Source of the DNA: Psychromonas sp. 14N.309.X.WAT.B.A12
GTDB taxonomy: Bacteria > Pseudomonadota > Gammaproteobacteria > Enterobacterales > Psychromonadaceae
Length of the DNA: 64,000 nt
Reading direction: 5' to 3'
NCBI RefSeq assembly: GCF_030397575.1
Contig: NZ_JAPNXS010000001.1
Span: 434,001-498,000 of the forward strand
The position numbers and the translations under genes were made by a program. Of the stretch, positions 30,498-39,710 are shown piece after piece; position 1 is the first letter of the stretch; each line of letters starts with the position of its first letter. Under the pieces are notes generated by a model. That model was given only the letters and a program-made list of their open reading frames with translations. It was not told the DNA's origin and ran no database searches.

Positions 30498-31601
30498 CTA
30501 ATCTATTAAATTGTATTGTTTGCGTAAAATATCGATGATCTCTTGTTTTGGATTATCTGATAATACAATTGGCTTACCAATAATTTTTTCAGCTATACCT
30601 GTGTATGTATTAGATATTTGCATCAGTACTTCTTCCGGTAATGCATTATCTTTAGCTAATGCTGCACGTTCAGGCATACGATCTTTATTTAATAGAATAT
30701 CAGGATCTGGGAAGTGTTTTAATAGTAATTGACGAAAATCTTCTTTCGAATTTTCAATGATCTTACCTTCACGATAAGCTGCACCATCCCATATACGTGA
30801 TGAATCAGGGGTACCCACTTCATCCATATAGATAAGTTTTTCATTACCAGCTTTATCTGTGACATAACCAAATTCAAATTTTGTATCAACAAAGATTTGA
30901 TCCAACTTTGCTAATTCGGCGCTGATTAAATCAAAACCTTCTTTTAATAATTTCTCATAATCTGAAATGTGTTCTTTGGCCGTAAAGTTAAAAGCAGCAA
31001 AGTTGTCTTCGATATTTTTACGAGTTACGTTAACGTCATCAGCTTCTTGAACACCTGGGATCCCTTTTAGAATACCTTTAGAAGAAGGGGTGATTAATAA
31101 CTCAGGCAATTTTGCGTTATTTTGTAAATTATTAGGAATAGTAATCCCACAGAACTCACGATCACCATTTGCATATGCACGCCACATAGAGCCGGTAATG
31201 TATTGACGAGCAATAGCTTCAATCATCACAGGGCGAGCTTTTTGTACAATCCAAATAAATGGATGTGGTATATCTAAAATATGGCTATCTGCTAAGCCTT
31301 GTTCTTTAAACAGTTTGAACCAATGATTTGAGATTGCATTTAATGCTGCCCCTTTACCAGGAACACCATTCATGCCTCCTTCACCGTGCCAAATGCAATC
31401 AAACGCTGAAATACGGTCACTGATAACCATGATTGCTAACGGTGCATCCGCAGCAACATCGTAACCTTTTTCTTCAATTAAACGTTTGCTATCTTCGGCG
31501 GTTAACCAATAAACTGAACGCACTTTACCACTGTGGACTGGCTGATCTGTACGAATTGGTAAGTCGTTGTTTACAGCTAATACTTTATCGGCAAGACTCA
31601 T
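30498..31601 (-). CDS. purC: Phosphoribosylaminoimidazole-succinocarboxamide synthase (SAICAR synthetase)
   Basis: Ligates aspartate to CAIR with ATP in purine synthesis. At 367 residues it is the long bacterial form rather than the 237-residue E. coli type. Recognisable segments are [11 protein letters not shown] near residue 23, [26 protein letters not shown] and DTKFEFGY followed by [14 protein letters not shown]. In E. coli purC follows bamC on the same strand; here it is inverted and convergent with it. Confidence 0.94.
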   Translation of the reverse strand: MSLADKVLAVNNDLPIRTDQPVHSGKVRSVYWLTAEDSKRLIEEKGYDVAADAPLAIMVISDRISAFDCIWHGEGGMNGVPGKGAALNAISNHWFKLFKEQGLADSHILDIPHPFIWIVQKARPVMIEAIARQYITGSMWRAYANGDREFCGITIPNNLQNNAKLPELLITPSSKGILKGIPGVQEADDVNVTRKNIEDNFAAFNFTAKEHISDYEKLLKEGFDLISAELAKLDQIFVDTKFEFGYVTDKAGNEKLIYMDEVGTPDSSRIWDGAAYREGKIIENSKEDFRQLLLKHFPDPDILLNKDRMPERAALAKDNALPEEVLMQISNTYTGIAEKIIGKPIVLSDNPKQEIIDILRKQYNLID

Positions 31602-31772
31602 AAATATATCCTATAAAAAGTCAAAGTGAGCAGAAATTTCTGCAAGAAATGATAAGGCGCGAATAATAACAGATTCACTGTGAGTATTCATGCCAAAAAG
31701 CCGTTATATCAGTATAATAACGCTTTTCTATATTATTTCTATGTCGATCAAAATGAACAAGGGTGTGGCTGA

Positions 31773-32531
31773 ATGAGTAAAGGTTTTACTTGTAAACAAT
31801 TCCATATTAATACAGAACAATGTGGAATGCCTGTGAGTACAGATGGAATATTACTTGGTGCGTGGGCTAATATTTTACAATCAGACAGTATTTTAGATAT
31901 TGGTTGTGGAGCTGGCTTATTAAGTATTATGTGTGCTCAACGTAACGCTTATGCATCTATAATAGGTCTTGATATTGAGCAAAATGCAATTAAAGCAGCC
32001 ATTGAAAACGTTAATCAAACACCTTGGAATGAACGTATAACGATCAAGCATCAATCTTTACGATCATTTGTTGAAGGTCACCTCAATACTCAACCTAGCA
32101 TCAACTCCGAGATTTCATCGATTATTTGTAATCCTCCTTATTTTAATAGTGGCGAACATTCGTTTAATACACAACGCGCATTAGCACGACATACTTCCAG
32201 TTTATCCCATTACAATTTACTAAATGATTGTCATCAAGTCTTAAAATTAGGTGGAACAGCCAGTTTTATTTTACCGGCGAAGGAGGGATTAGCCATGATA
32301 GATTTATTAGGTGAGGTAAACGAAAAATTTGAAACGTTTTTAAGTTTGTCTAGGCTAACCATGGTTCATACCAAGCAAAATAAACCAGTCACTCGTTTAT
32401 TAATAGAGCTCACTAAACATAAATCTAACCTTTTGATTAACGTTACAAAAAACAGCTTAATTATTCATGAAGGTGGTAACTACAGTACTGATTTTGTTGA
32501 ATTAACTAAGGCATTTTATTTAAAAATGTAA
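31773..32531 (+). CDS. trmN6: tRNA1(Val) (adenine(37)-N6)-methyltransferase
   Basis: Methylates N6 of A37 in tRNA-Val (E. coli YfiC/TrmN6). A class I SAM fold with ILDIGCGAGLLSIMCAQ at about residues 43-59 and the N6-adenine methylase motif NPPYF near residue 118. The N-terminal FTCKQFHINTEQCGMPVSTDGILLGAW and C-terminal TKAFYLKM match YfiC. It is 252 residues long (E. coli 245). It is divergent from purC. Confidence 0.88.
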   Translation: MSKGFTCKQFHINTEQCGMPVSTDGILLGAWANILQSDSILDIGCGAGLLSIMCAQRNAYASIIGLDIEQNAIKAAIENVNQTPWNERITIKHQSLRSFVEGHLNTQPSINSEISSIICNPPYFNSGEHSFNTQRALARHTSSLSHYNLLNDCHQVLKLGGTASFILPAKEGLAMIDLLGEVNEKFETFLSLSRLTMVHTKQNKPVTRLLIELTKHKSNLLINVTKNSLIIHEGGNYSTDFVELTKAFYLKM

Positions 32532-32585
32532 GGTAGAAAGTGCCACAAATTGCCTAAATTATATCAAGAGGTATAGTAACATTGC

Positions 32586-33209
32586 TCAATAATTAAAAAA
32601 CTGTCGGTGCTCTGGTCCAGCACTAAAGCTGCTTATTTTATTAACATGCTTAACTGCTTTCCAATGTGCGACTTGTTGGCCTTGATTGACATGTGGAAAG
32701 GCATTTTTATCAGATACTTTAATGCTTAAAAAATCACATAACAATCGGTAACTTGACTGTTGGCTAATATCAATTGATAGAAAATCAGAACGGTCAGAAA
32801 AATACGCTAACACAGCTTGTTGGTGACGCTGATAACAATTTGTAAGATGCGTTTCAGTGAGCAATTGTGAATGAGTTAATTCGAAGGTTTCCTCAAAGGA
32901 GCGTTTTAAGACCGGGCTAAAATTGCCATTTTTTAAACCAAGCTCGGGAAGCATTCTAGTCAACAGACGTTGCATAGAGGGTAACCAAACGTTTAAGTTT
33001 CTTGTCAAATATATAAAACGTGCATCAGGAAATAGTTTATCTAACTCTTGGTAGTCAGAAAAACACGGGCAATCAGTAACCACTTCCGCTAAATTAAAGG
33101 CTTGTTTTGTGAAAGCGGTATGAGCCACTTTATACCCCAAACTCAAGAACGCGACACTAATACTCGTTGTACCCGTTCGAGGTAACCCAATAATAAATAT
33201 TTTACTCAA
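32586..33209 (-). CDS. Sulfotransferase-like protein
   Basis: A 207-residue protein with the 5'-phosphosulfate-binding P-loop GLPRTGTTS at residues 8-16, followed by FLSLGYKVAHTAF. FPDARFIYLTRNLNVWLPSMQRL resembles the 3'-phosphate-binding strand and helix of PAPS-dependent sulfotransferases. The fold call is good, but the acceptor is unknown. It converges with trmN6 and has no sulfation-pathway neighbours. Single genes of this type occur in many marine bacteria. Confidence 0.72.
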   Translation of the reverse strand: MSKIFIIGLPRTGTTSISVAFLSLGYKVAHTAFTKQAFNLAEVVTDCPCFSDYQELDKLFPDARFIYLTRNLNVWLPSMQRLLTRMLPELGLKNGNFSPVLKRSFEETFELTHSQLLTETHLTNCYQRHQQAVLAYFSDRSDFLSIDISQQSSYRLLCDFLSIKVSDKNAFPHVNQGQQVAHWKAVKHVNKISSFSAGPEHRQFFNY

Positions 33210-33314
33210 TGTTTTACCCGTTCTTAATAGATGAACTATCGCTTACTGTATCGACTTATCCTCAAAGTATAACAGTTGCATTGTTTAATAGTTCGATATC
33301 AAAAAAGAGAATAT

Positions 33315-33360
33315 AAAAAAGGACTCTACTTATAGTGAGTACATGACCCATATAAGTAGA
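33315..33360 (-). terminator. Rho-independent terminator of the SDR gene
   Basis: A 10-bp perfect stem TCTACTTATA / TATAAGTAGA with a 16-nt loop. On the minus strand it is followed by GTCC and then TTTTTT. Confidence 0.7.
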
Positions 33361-33395
33361 TAATCTATTAATATTACAAACTAATTAGCTTAGGT

Positions 33396-34190
33396 TTACG
33401 CATTAAGAATTGAATGCATAGATTCAATGAGCAGGTTTGCCATCTCGTCATATGAATCAGACATAATACCCTCTGAGAAATGACCTTGGTCATTATCAAA
33501 GTACTGGCCATTATGTGTAAGCATTTTAGGAGATAGAGCGATTTTAGTAATAATATCTGCACCAATATTTAAATCGCTACCGGCAATACCAAAACCTTCC
33601 CTTACCATTTTACTTGCTAGTAATGAGCCCGGGTTAACCGAAATACATACTGGGTTACCTTCGGTTTTACTGAAAGTAGCACTCCATAAACGAATCGCTA
33701 ATTTACTTTGAGAATAAGCTTGCATATGGTCTAAATCAACCTTACCTAATAAAGCATCAATATTTACTGGTGATTGTGCTGCTGAAGATAAGTTCACAAT
33801 CCGCCCATTAGTACCTAATATTGATGAAAGTGCTTCACTTAAATAGAAAGGGGCGATGGTATTAACCATGAATCGGACATCTAAGCCTTGGGCATTTTTA
33901 GTTTCACTAGTTTTAAACACGCCTGCGTTATTAATTAAAACATCAATACTATCGTATTTTTCTAAAATATCTTTAGCGAGTTTTTTTACATCATCAAGAT
34001 CTGATAGATCAGCTAAAAAGCTATCAACCGATGCTGTATCAGATAATGCTAATAACTGTTGTTTGCTTGATGCTAACTTTTCACTGTTACGTCCATGAAT
34101 GATTAAATGATGGCCTAAGTTGATTAGTTTTTTCGCTGTTTCGAAACCAATACCATCTGTTGTGCCTGTCATTAAAATTGTTTTACACAT
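33396..34190 (-). CDS. SDR family NAD(P)-dependent oxidoreductase
   Basis: A short-chain dehydrogenase with the cofactor motif TGTTDGIG near residues 8-15, the NNAG motif (LINNAGVF), SSAAQ, and the catalytic YSQSK. PGSLLASKM follows as in the WWOX/retinol-dehydrogenase-like branch. The substrate is unknown. I choose the ATG at 34190 because AAGGAG stands 7 nt upstream; the ATG at 34196 is too close to it. It lies 67 bp downstream of a quinone-reductase-like gene in the same direction, and both are divergent from a LysR regulator that may control them. Confidence 0.8.
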   Translation of the reverse strand: MCKTILMTGTTDGIGFETAKKLINLGHHLIIHGRNSEKLASSKQQLLALSDTASVDSFLADLSDLDDVKKLAKDILEKYDSIDVLINNAGVFKTSETKNAQGLDVRFMVNTIAPFYLSEALSSILGTNGRIVNLSSAAQSPVNIDALLGKVDLDHMQAYSQSKLAIRLWSATFSKTEGNPVCISVNPGSLLASKMVREGFGIAGSDLNIGADIITKIALSPKMLTHNGQYFDNDQGHFSEGIMSDSYDEMANLLIESMHSILNA

Positions 34191-34206
34191 GACCATACTC
34201 CTTAAA

Positions 34207-34240
34207 TTAAAATGCTAACGCATATATGATGAGTTAGCAT
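34207..34240 (-). terminator. Hairpin between the MDR and SDR genes
   Basis: ATGCTAAC and GTTAGCAT form an 8-bp stem around a 13-nt AT-rich loop. On the minus strand it is followed by TTTTAATTT. It could terminate or attenuate read-through from the MDR gene into the SDR gene. Confidence 0.5.
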
Positions 34241-34257
34241 GTTGCGAAAGTTAACAA

Positions 34258-35247
34258 TTAGATTTCTACAACGACTTTACCCATACCTTGACCACTAGTA
34301 AGGCGAGCATATGCGTCTCCTACTTGCTCAAAAGAATAATGGTTTTCATCCAAGACCGGTGTTAAACCACCAGCTTCAACTATATTAGTTAAATTAGCTA
34401 AGATAATGCCGTGCTCTTCACGTTTCGTATTGTGCAGCATTGGGATCAGCATAAACACTACATGCAGTGACAAACCTTTCATATGTGCTGGTAATAAATC
34501 AAGCGATAACATAGAGGTCGTTGTTGCGATTTGTCCGTTTATTGCCGCTGCTTCAAATGAGTTTGATAAGTTATCACCACCAACAGAGTCAAAAATAATA
34601 TCAAACCCTTTAGCATCAGTATGCTTTTCAACATAATCAGCTACTTTTTCTGATTTATAATCGATACCTGTTGCGCCTAGTTTTTCTATAAGTGCAATTT
34701 GCTTGTCGCCACCACCTGTAGAATAGACATCACTTCCAAAGTACTTAGCGAGTTGAACTGCAACATGACCAACGCCACCTGAACCACCATGCACTAGAAC
34801 TTTTTTTCCAGCAGAAATATGCGCACGTTGTAAACCTTCGTAAGCCGTAATTGCTACTAGAGGTAATGCGGCAGCTTCACGCATTGATAAATTTTTAGGT
34901 TTAAGCGCAATTAAATTTGCATCTGCAAGCATGTACTCTGCTAACGCACCCGGTAAGTTTGCTAAACCACCAGCACAACCATAAACTTCGTCGCCTACTT
35001 TATAATTTTCTACATCTTCACCTATTTCAGTAATAGTACCGGCAAAATCCATACCCAATAAAGCAGGCAAGGCAGGAGATAATCCAGCTAATGTTTCCCC
35101 CATAGTTTTAATCATAGTATCGACAGTATTTACACTACTTGCAGATACTTTCAGAACAACATGTCCTGCTTTTACTGTTGGTTTTGCAATCTCTGCTTGT
35201 TCAAACACAGCTTGCTCGCCATAACTATTCAATATCATTGCTTTCAT
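34258..35247 (-). CDS. Zinc-independent MDR oxidoreductase (quinone reductase-like)
   Basis: A medium-chain dehydrogenase/reductase of the quinone oxidoreductase branch. The NADPH-binding motif is HGGSGGVGHVAVQLAKYFG in the middle, GATGIDYKSEKV follows, and no structural zinc cysteine cluster is visible. I use the ATG at 35247: AAGGGTG lies just upstream and homologues begin MKAMILNSYG. The open frame extends to 35337 without support. It is divergent from the LysR gene, which is a common regulator/target arrangement. Confidence 0.82.
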   Translation of the reverse strand: MKAMILNSYGEQAVFEQAEIAKPTVKAGHVVLKVSASSVNTVDTMIKTMGETLAGLSPALPALLGMDFAGTITEIGEDVENYKVGDEVYGCAGGLANLPGALAEYMLADANLIALKPKNLSMREAAALPLVAITAYEGLQRAHISAGKKVLVHGGSGGVGHVAVQLAKYFGSDVYSTGGGDKQIALIEKLGATGIDYKSEKVADYVEKHTDAKGFDIIFDSVGGDNLSNSFEAAAINGQIATTTSMLSLDLLPAHMKGLSLHVVFMLIPMLHNTKREEHGIILANLTNIVEAGGLTPVLDENHYSFEQVGDAYARLTSGQGMGKVVVEI

Positions 35248-35371
35248 CATTTCACCCTTTATTGGTAGATACTTGGTAAGTGAAAGAAGTATATTATCTA
35301 ATGACATAGTTGATAATATGGCAATATAATGAATCACTTTATATTTTTATTTGATAATAGGTTGGTCTAAG

Positions 35372-36259
35372 TTGAATATTGAACATTTAAAACTCTTTGT
35401 ACGCATTGCTAACACAAATAACATTAGTGCAGCTGGTGAGGCCTTGGGATTATCTGCTGCAGTAGCGAGCAATCATATTAATAAGCTAGAAGCATCGTTA
35501 AAAGTTAGATTGATTCATCGAACCACACGTAAAGTTTCATTAACTGAAGAAGGTAAAGCTTTTTTACCTTATGCTGAAGATGTCATTGCTAGCGTATTAT
35601 CCGCGCAAGCTTCTTTAGGTAATGAAGCAAATATATTGCAAGGTCGATTACGAGTATCTGCGCCCGCGTCATTTGGTAAAATACATTTGATTCCAGCATT
35701 AACGGCCTTCCTAAAAGCTCACCCTCAGTTAATCATTGATTTGAAATTATCAGATTCTATTGTTGACCTCGTTGAAGGTGGGTTTGACATTGCGATTAGA
35801 AACTCAAAACTAAAAGACTCTAGTTTAATTGCTCGAAAATTAACTAACGATCAACGCATTATTTGTGCTTCTCCTGATTATTTACAAAAACATGGTGTAC
35901 CAACACATCCTGAGCAATTAAAACAACATCAATGTTTAACCTTAACCGGACTCGATCATTGGGTTTTCGATGATAAGGGTAAAGAATTTAACATAAAAGT
36001 AAAAGGCAACCTAAGTGCTGATAATGGCGAAGCTATAAGAGATGCTTGTATCAATGGTTTAGGAATTACTGTTTGTTCAAAGTGGATTGCCCATCAACAA
36101 TTAAGTGATGGCACACTGGTAGAAATTTTGCGTGATTACCCGTTAACCAGCGATACTTCTATTTGGGCAATTTACCCAAGTTCTCGCCAAGTTGCGCCTA
36201 AAGTCAGGGTATTTATTGATTACTGTAAAGAACATTTTCAAAAAAATAGTAACTGGTAA
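35372..36259 (+). CDS. LysR family transcriptional regulator
   Basis: A LysR regulator with the N-terminal winged HTH (NISAAGEALGLSAAVASNHINKLEASL at about residues 14-40) and a periplasmic-binding-like effector domain (GRLRVSAPASFGKIHLIPAL, about 87 onward). It resembles the CrgA/AaeR-type branch. The likely start is TTG at 35372, giving NIEHLKLFVRIAN at residue 2; another TTG at 35351 would add seven residues. It probably regulates the divergent MDR-SDR pair; the effector is unknown. Confidence 0.82.
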   Translation: MNIEHLKLFVRIANTNNISAAGEALGLSAAVASNHINKLEASLKVRLIHRTTRKVSLTEEGKAFLPYAEDVIASVLSAQASLGNEANILQGRLRVSAPASFGKIHLIPALTAFLKAHPQLIIDLKLSDSIVDLVEGGFDIAIRNSKLKDSSLIARKLTNDQRIICASPDYLQKHGVPTHPEQLKQHQCLTLTGLDHWVFDDKGKEFNIKVKGNLSADNGEAIRDACINGLGITVCSKWIAHQQLSDGTLVEILRDYPLTSDTSIWAIYPSSRQVAPKVRVFIDYCKEHFQKNSNW

Positions 36260-36308
36260 ATGTAATTTTTTAACTAACTCATTAATATTTATAAGTTATT
36301 TTGTGTAA

Positions 36309-36344
36309 TTTTTATACTTAAATCTGAAAGTTGTAGTATAAAAA
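36309..36344. repeat. Inverted repeat between the LysR and TAXI genes
   Basis: Perfect 10-bp arms TTTTTATACT / AGTATAAAAA around 16 bp. It could be a terminator of the LysR gene or an operator for the TAXI transporter; the sequence does not decide. Confidence 0.4.
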
Positions 36345-36467
36345 CATTTTTAAAGTTGACTTTGTGAAGTCAAGCATTGCTAGATTTAAGTTAAATGTTA
36401 ATGTTCTTCGGTTACACATACTTAACAAATTCATAACAAGAAAATGTATAAAAATGAGGTTATCACA

Positions 36468-37397
36468 ATGAATAAAACTTTAAAAAATGGAATCCTAGGG
36501 TTAGCGTGTTTATTCTCTTTTAATGCACTTGCTGAAAACTACACAATAGGGACAGGTAGTCAGAGTGGGACTTATTATCCATTAGGTGGGATTTTAGCTA
36601 AAATTTGGAGTGAAAACATTGATGACTTCGATATGCGTGCTGAAGTAACAGCTGCTTCTGTAGAAAATACGATTAAAGTCGCTGCCAAAAAGCAACTTGC
36701 AGGTATTGCAATGGGTAATGTTGTTTTACAAGCGAGTGAAGGTGTGAAACCTTTCCCGCGTAAAATGGATGTTGCACCGTTGTTCGCACTGTATCCAAAT
36801 GTAGTGCAATTTATTGTACCTGCAGATTCAGATATTAAATCAATTAAAGATTTAAAAGGTAAAAAAGTATCGCTAGGTGCACCAGGTTCAGGTACACGTG
36901 TGAGTTCAACTAATATATTAGCGGCGTTAGGCATTAATGATAGTGATATTGAAGCTCAATCTTTGAATTATACGGCAACCACAAATGCGATTGCAGCAGG
37001 TCAAATTGATGCTGGGGCCATTGTGGGAAGCGTTGGTGTTGGTGCTATCACTGAACTTGCTTTTACCAATAAAATTCGTATTTTATCTTTTACAGCAGAT
37101 GAGTTAAAAGCTGTTTCTGAGAACAATGCGTCTTATCAAGCAATAGATGTTCCGGCGGAAAGTTATAAAGGTGTAAATGCATTTAGCGCTCCAGCCGTTT
37201 GGAATATTCTAGTGGTTAATAAAAACATGGATACAGACTTAGCGTATCAAATGACCAAGGTTGCTTTTGAGCACATGGATGAAATAAACCAGGTAATTAG
37301 TGTGACTAAGTTTACCACTATAGAAAATATGAATAAGTTAGAAGGTGTCGATCTACACCCTGGCTCAATGAAATATTTGAAAGAAAAAATGCAATAA
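36468..37397 (+). CDS. TAXI family TRAP transporter substrate-binding protein
   Basis: A periplasmic binding protein of the TAXI subfamily (TRAP-associated extracytoplasmic immunogenic). The signal peptide covers residues 1-22 and ends in NALA before ENYTIGTGSQSGTYYPLGG, the signature of the family. VSLGAPGSGTR in the centre is also typical. From the ATG at 36468, which has GAGG upstream, the protein is 309 residues; an ATG at 36444 would spoil the signal peptide. It works with the fused permease at 37639. Substrates of TAXI systems are mostly unknown; glutamate, 2-oxoglutarate and short organic acids are reported. Confidence 0.88.
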   Translation: MNKTLKNGILGLACLFSFNALAENYTIGTGSQSGTYYPLGGILAKIWSENIDDFDMRAEVTAASVENTIKVAAKKQLAGIAMGNVVLQASEGVKPFPRKMDVAPLFALYPNVVQFIVPADSDIKSIKDLKGKKVSLGAPGSGTRVSSTNILAALGINDSDIEAQSLNYTATTNAIAAGQIDAGAIVGSVGVGAITELAFTNKIRILSFTADELKAVSENNASYQAIDVPAESYKGVNAFSAPAVWNILVVNKNMDTDLAYQMTKVAFEHMDEINQVISVTKFTTIENMNKLEGVDLHPGSMKYLKEKMQ

Positions 37398-37437
37398 AAT
37401 CGATGGCATTAACTGATGCCATAGAGTAAAAATAAAT

Positions 37438-37468
37438 ACTGCAGCTAGTGATTAGTTGCAGTTTTTTT
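37438..37468 (+). terminator. Terminator between the TAXI protein and TRAP permease genes
   Basis: ACTGCAGCTA pairs with TAGTTGCAGT (one G-U) around a 5-nt loop and is followed by TTTTTTT. Partial read-through would give more binding protein than permease. Confidence 0.8.
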
Positions 37469-37638
37469 GGTTTTACGACCTTCATAAAATAACCAAAACC
37501 CCAATTATTAACAACCTGATTACTTTCTGTTTAATAAAAAATGCAATGTTTATCAGATATATTGAACTGTAAATTAATAAGCTATACCGATTTGATGACA
37601 CAAAGGATTGGTATTAAATTTTCGCTTCGGAGTAAAGC

Positions 37639-39537
37639 ATGACAGAATCAACAACTCGCTGGTGTTCAGACAAACTAGTTTTAATTGCTGCATTAGCAGC
37701 TATTTCTCTTTCTGTATTTCAAATCTGGCTGGGTATTACCGCTGACTTATCTGCCCCTGTGTTTAGACCTATCCATTTGAGCTGGGTACTTATTTTGGTC
37801 TTTTTAACCTTACCCTTAATCAAGTCTGAAAAATCGACGGCTATTTATCTACTTGGGCGTATCTTTGATATTATTTGTATTACAGCCATTGCATGGGCTT
37901 CTTATAAGATCGTCTCTTTTGATTACGATGACATTATGTTCTTAATGGATGGATTAACCTTCTTAGATCAACTTTCTGGGTTAATTATTATGGTGTTATT
38001 GCTTGAAGCAACACGCCGTACAGTAGGAATGGTGATGGTGATCATTGCTGCATTATTCCTTGCTTATGCTATTTTTGGTAACTATTTACCTGGTTCAATC
38101 GCCAGCAAAGGGTTTTCAATTGAAGAGATTGTACGATTTCATATCTTTTCTACCAACGGTATCTATGGAGCACCCTTAGCGATTGCTGCAGGTGTGGTAT
38201 TTATCTTTGTGCTATTCGGTGCTTTTTTACAAGTAACAGGCGCAGGTAAGTTCTTTATTGATGCATCATTTTCATTAGCTGGTAAATATCGAGGTGGTCC
38301 AGCGAAAGCCAGTGTATTAGCTTCAGCTGCACTAGGTTCAATTTCTGGGTCTGCGATTGCAAATACAGTAACCACAGGTGCATTGACAATCCCAATGATG
38401 AAAAAGCTGGGTTATAAATCTGAACAAGCAGCTGGAATAGAAGCGGCTGCATCAACAGGTGGACAAATTATGCCGCCGGTAATGGGAGCGGGTGCCTTTG
38501 TAATGGCACAGTTTACTGGTATTCCTTATAGTGAAATTCTTTTAGTGTCTATTGCGCCAGCTATTTTATATTTCGGGTGCACCTTGCTTTACGTTCATTT
38601 AATGGCTTGTAAACTCGGGCTTAAAGGCATGGATGTTACACAGAAAATATCCGTCGTATTGAAAGATGGATGGCACTTTTTGGTACCTCTAATATTGATA
38701 ACCAGTTTATTATTAATGAGCTATTCACCTATTTTAGTTGGTATTACTGGTTGTGTAGCAATCTTAGTCGCTGCAATGTGTCGTAAACATAGCCGAATTA
38801 CTGTTTCAGTTTTTTTTGAAGGGATGAAAGAAGGTGCAATTCTAGCGCTTCCAATTAGTGTTGCTTGTGGTACTGCCGGTATTGTTGTTGGTGTTGTTGG
38901 TCAAACAGGCATTGGGCTTCAATTTACACAATTTTTAATGGCGCTATCGGGTGGATATCTTTGGTCTGTTTTAGGTTTAATTGCCATTGCAGCAGTTATT
39001 CTTGGCATGGGATTACCCGTTACTGCGGCTTATATTGTGTTATCAATTATGGCGGTGCCAAGTCTAACAGAACTAGGTGTCGGTTTATTAGCAGCACATA
39101 TGATCGTATTCTGGCTTTCACAAACCTCTAATGTAACCCCTCCAATTGCACTTGCAGCTTTTGCTGCCGCAGGTATTGCCAATACGTCTCCAATGAAATC
39201 CGCAGTGCAAGCCTTTAAGTTAGCACAAGGGTTCTTCATTATTCCTATCATGATGGCTTTCTCAGGATTAATTTGGATGGAAGGTGAAAATATAGACTTC
39301 GCTGTTGCGATTGTATTAACGATTGGATTAATCGTTGCTTTTGCCGGTTGCATAGAAGGGCGTTTAGCTACCAAGTTACCTGTAGTTTATCGAATACTTT
39401 TATTGGTCTCTGCTTTTGCTATGTTAGTACATTACCCGTACATTAATGTCATTGGATTAGTGCTGATTGTGATGATCACACTGCTTAATATACGCACATC
39501 AAAAAGCGAGAGAGTATTAACCAGCGAAGAAGTATAA
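37639..39537 (+). CDS. TRAP transporter permease, fused 4TM/12TM
   Basis: A 632-residue inner-membrane protein in which the small DctQ-like subunit (four helices, about residues 12-150) is fused to the large DctM-like subunit (twelve helices, to about 610), the form that pairs with TAXI binding proteins. Conserved DctM segments are SGSAIANTVTTGALTIPMMKKLGY, STGGQIMPPVMGAGAF and GMGLPVTAAYIVLS. It drives secondary, ion-coupled uptake. AGTAAAG precedes the ATG. It is transcribed with, or in parallel to, the TAXI gene. Confidence 0.9.
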   Translation: MTESTTRWCSDKLVLIAALAAISLSVFQIWLGITADLSAPVFRPIHLSWVLILVFLTLPLIKSEKSTAIYLLGRIFDIICITAIAWASYKIVSFDYDDIMFLMDGLTFLDQLSGLIIMVLLLEATRRTVGMVMVIIAALFLAYAIFGNYLPGSIASKGFSIEEIVRFHIFSTNGIYGAPLAIAAGVVFIFVLFGAFLQVTGAGKFFIDASFSLAGKYRGGPAKASVLASAALGSISGSAIANTVTTGALTIPMMKKLGYKSEQAAGIEAAASTGGQIMPPVMGAGAFVMAQFTGIPYSEILLVSIAPAILYFGCTLLYVHLMACKLGLKGMDVTQKISVVLKDGWHFLVPLILITSLLLMSYSPILVGITGCVAILVAAMCRKHSRITVSVFFEGMKEGAILALPISVACGTAGIVVGVVGQTGIGLQFTQFLMALSGGYLWSVLGLIAIAAVILGMGLPVTAAYIVLSIMAVPSLTELGVGLLAAHMIVFWLSQTSNVTPPIALAAFAAAGIANTSPMKSAVQAFKLAQGFFIIPIMMAFSGLIWMEGENIDFAVAIVLTIGLIVAFAGCIEGRLATKLPVVYRILLLVSAFAMLVHYPYINVIGLVLIVMITLLNIRTSKSERVLTSEEV

Positions 39538-39560
39538 ATAGTAGACAAATTTTTTTAAAG

Positions 39561-39612
39561 TAAGTTAAGCTGTTGTAAAGTTAATAAATGTTACCTAATG
39601 CAGCTTAACTTA
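39561..39612 (+). repeat. Long hairpin behind the TRAP permease
   Basis: Perfect 12-bp arms TAAGTTAAGCTG / CAGCTTAACTTA enclose 28 bp, which itself contains a short GTAA/TTAC pairing. It is probably the 3' end structure of the TRAP mRNA; there is no U-tract. Confidence 0.5.
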
Positions 39613-39710
39613 TTGATTTATGATCTCATAACCCCATCTTAACGTAAGAGTAGTTAACATTAATATGCCACAGGGCATGAATAAATAATGACATCAAAAA
39701 AGGAGTTTTT

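Noticed and set aside
36575-36934. 119-residue minus-strand open frame
   Set aside because: Antisense to the TAXI binding protein gene with mirrored codon pattern, no ribosome binding site and no recognisable domain.
37580-37612. Weak inverted repeat ATACCGAT...ATTGGTAT upstream of the TRAP permease
   Set aside because: It needs a G-U pair and has a long spacer. It recalls the ends of the MITE-like element but lacks the rest of that sequence.
39030-39374. 114-residue minus-strand open frame
   Set aside because: Antisense shadow of the TRAP permease, whose membrane-segment codons leave the opposite strand open.
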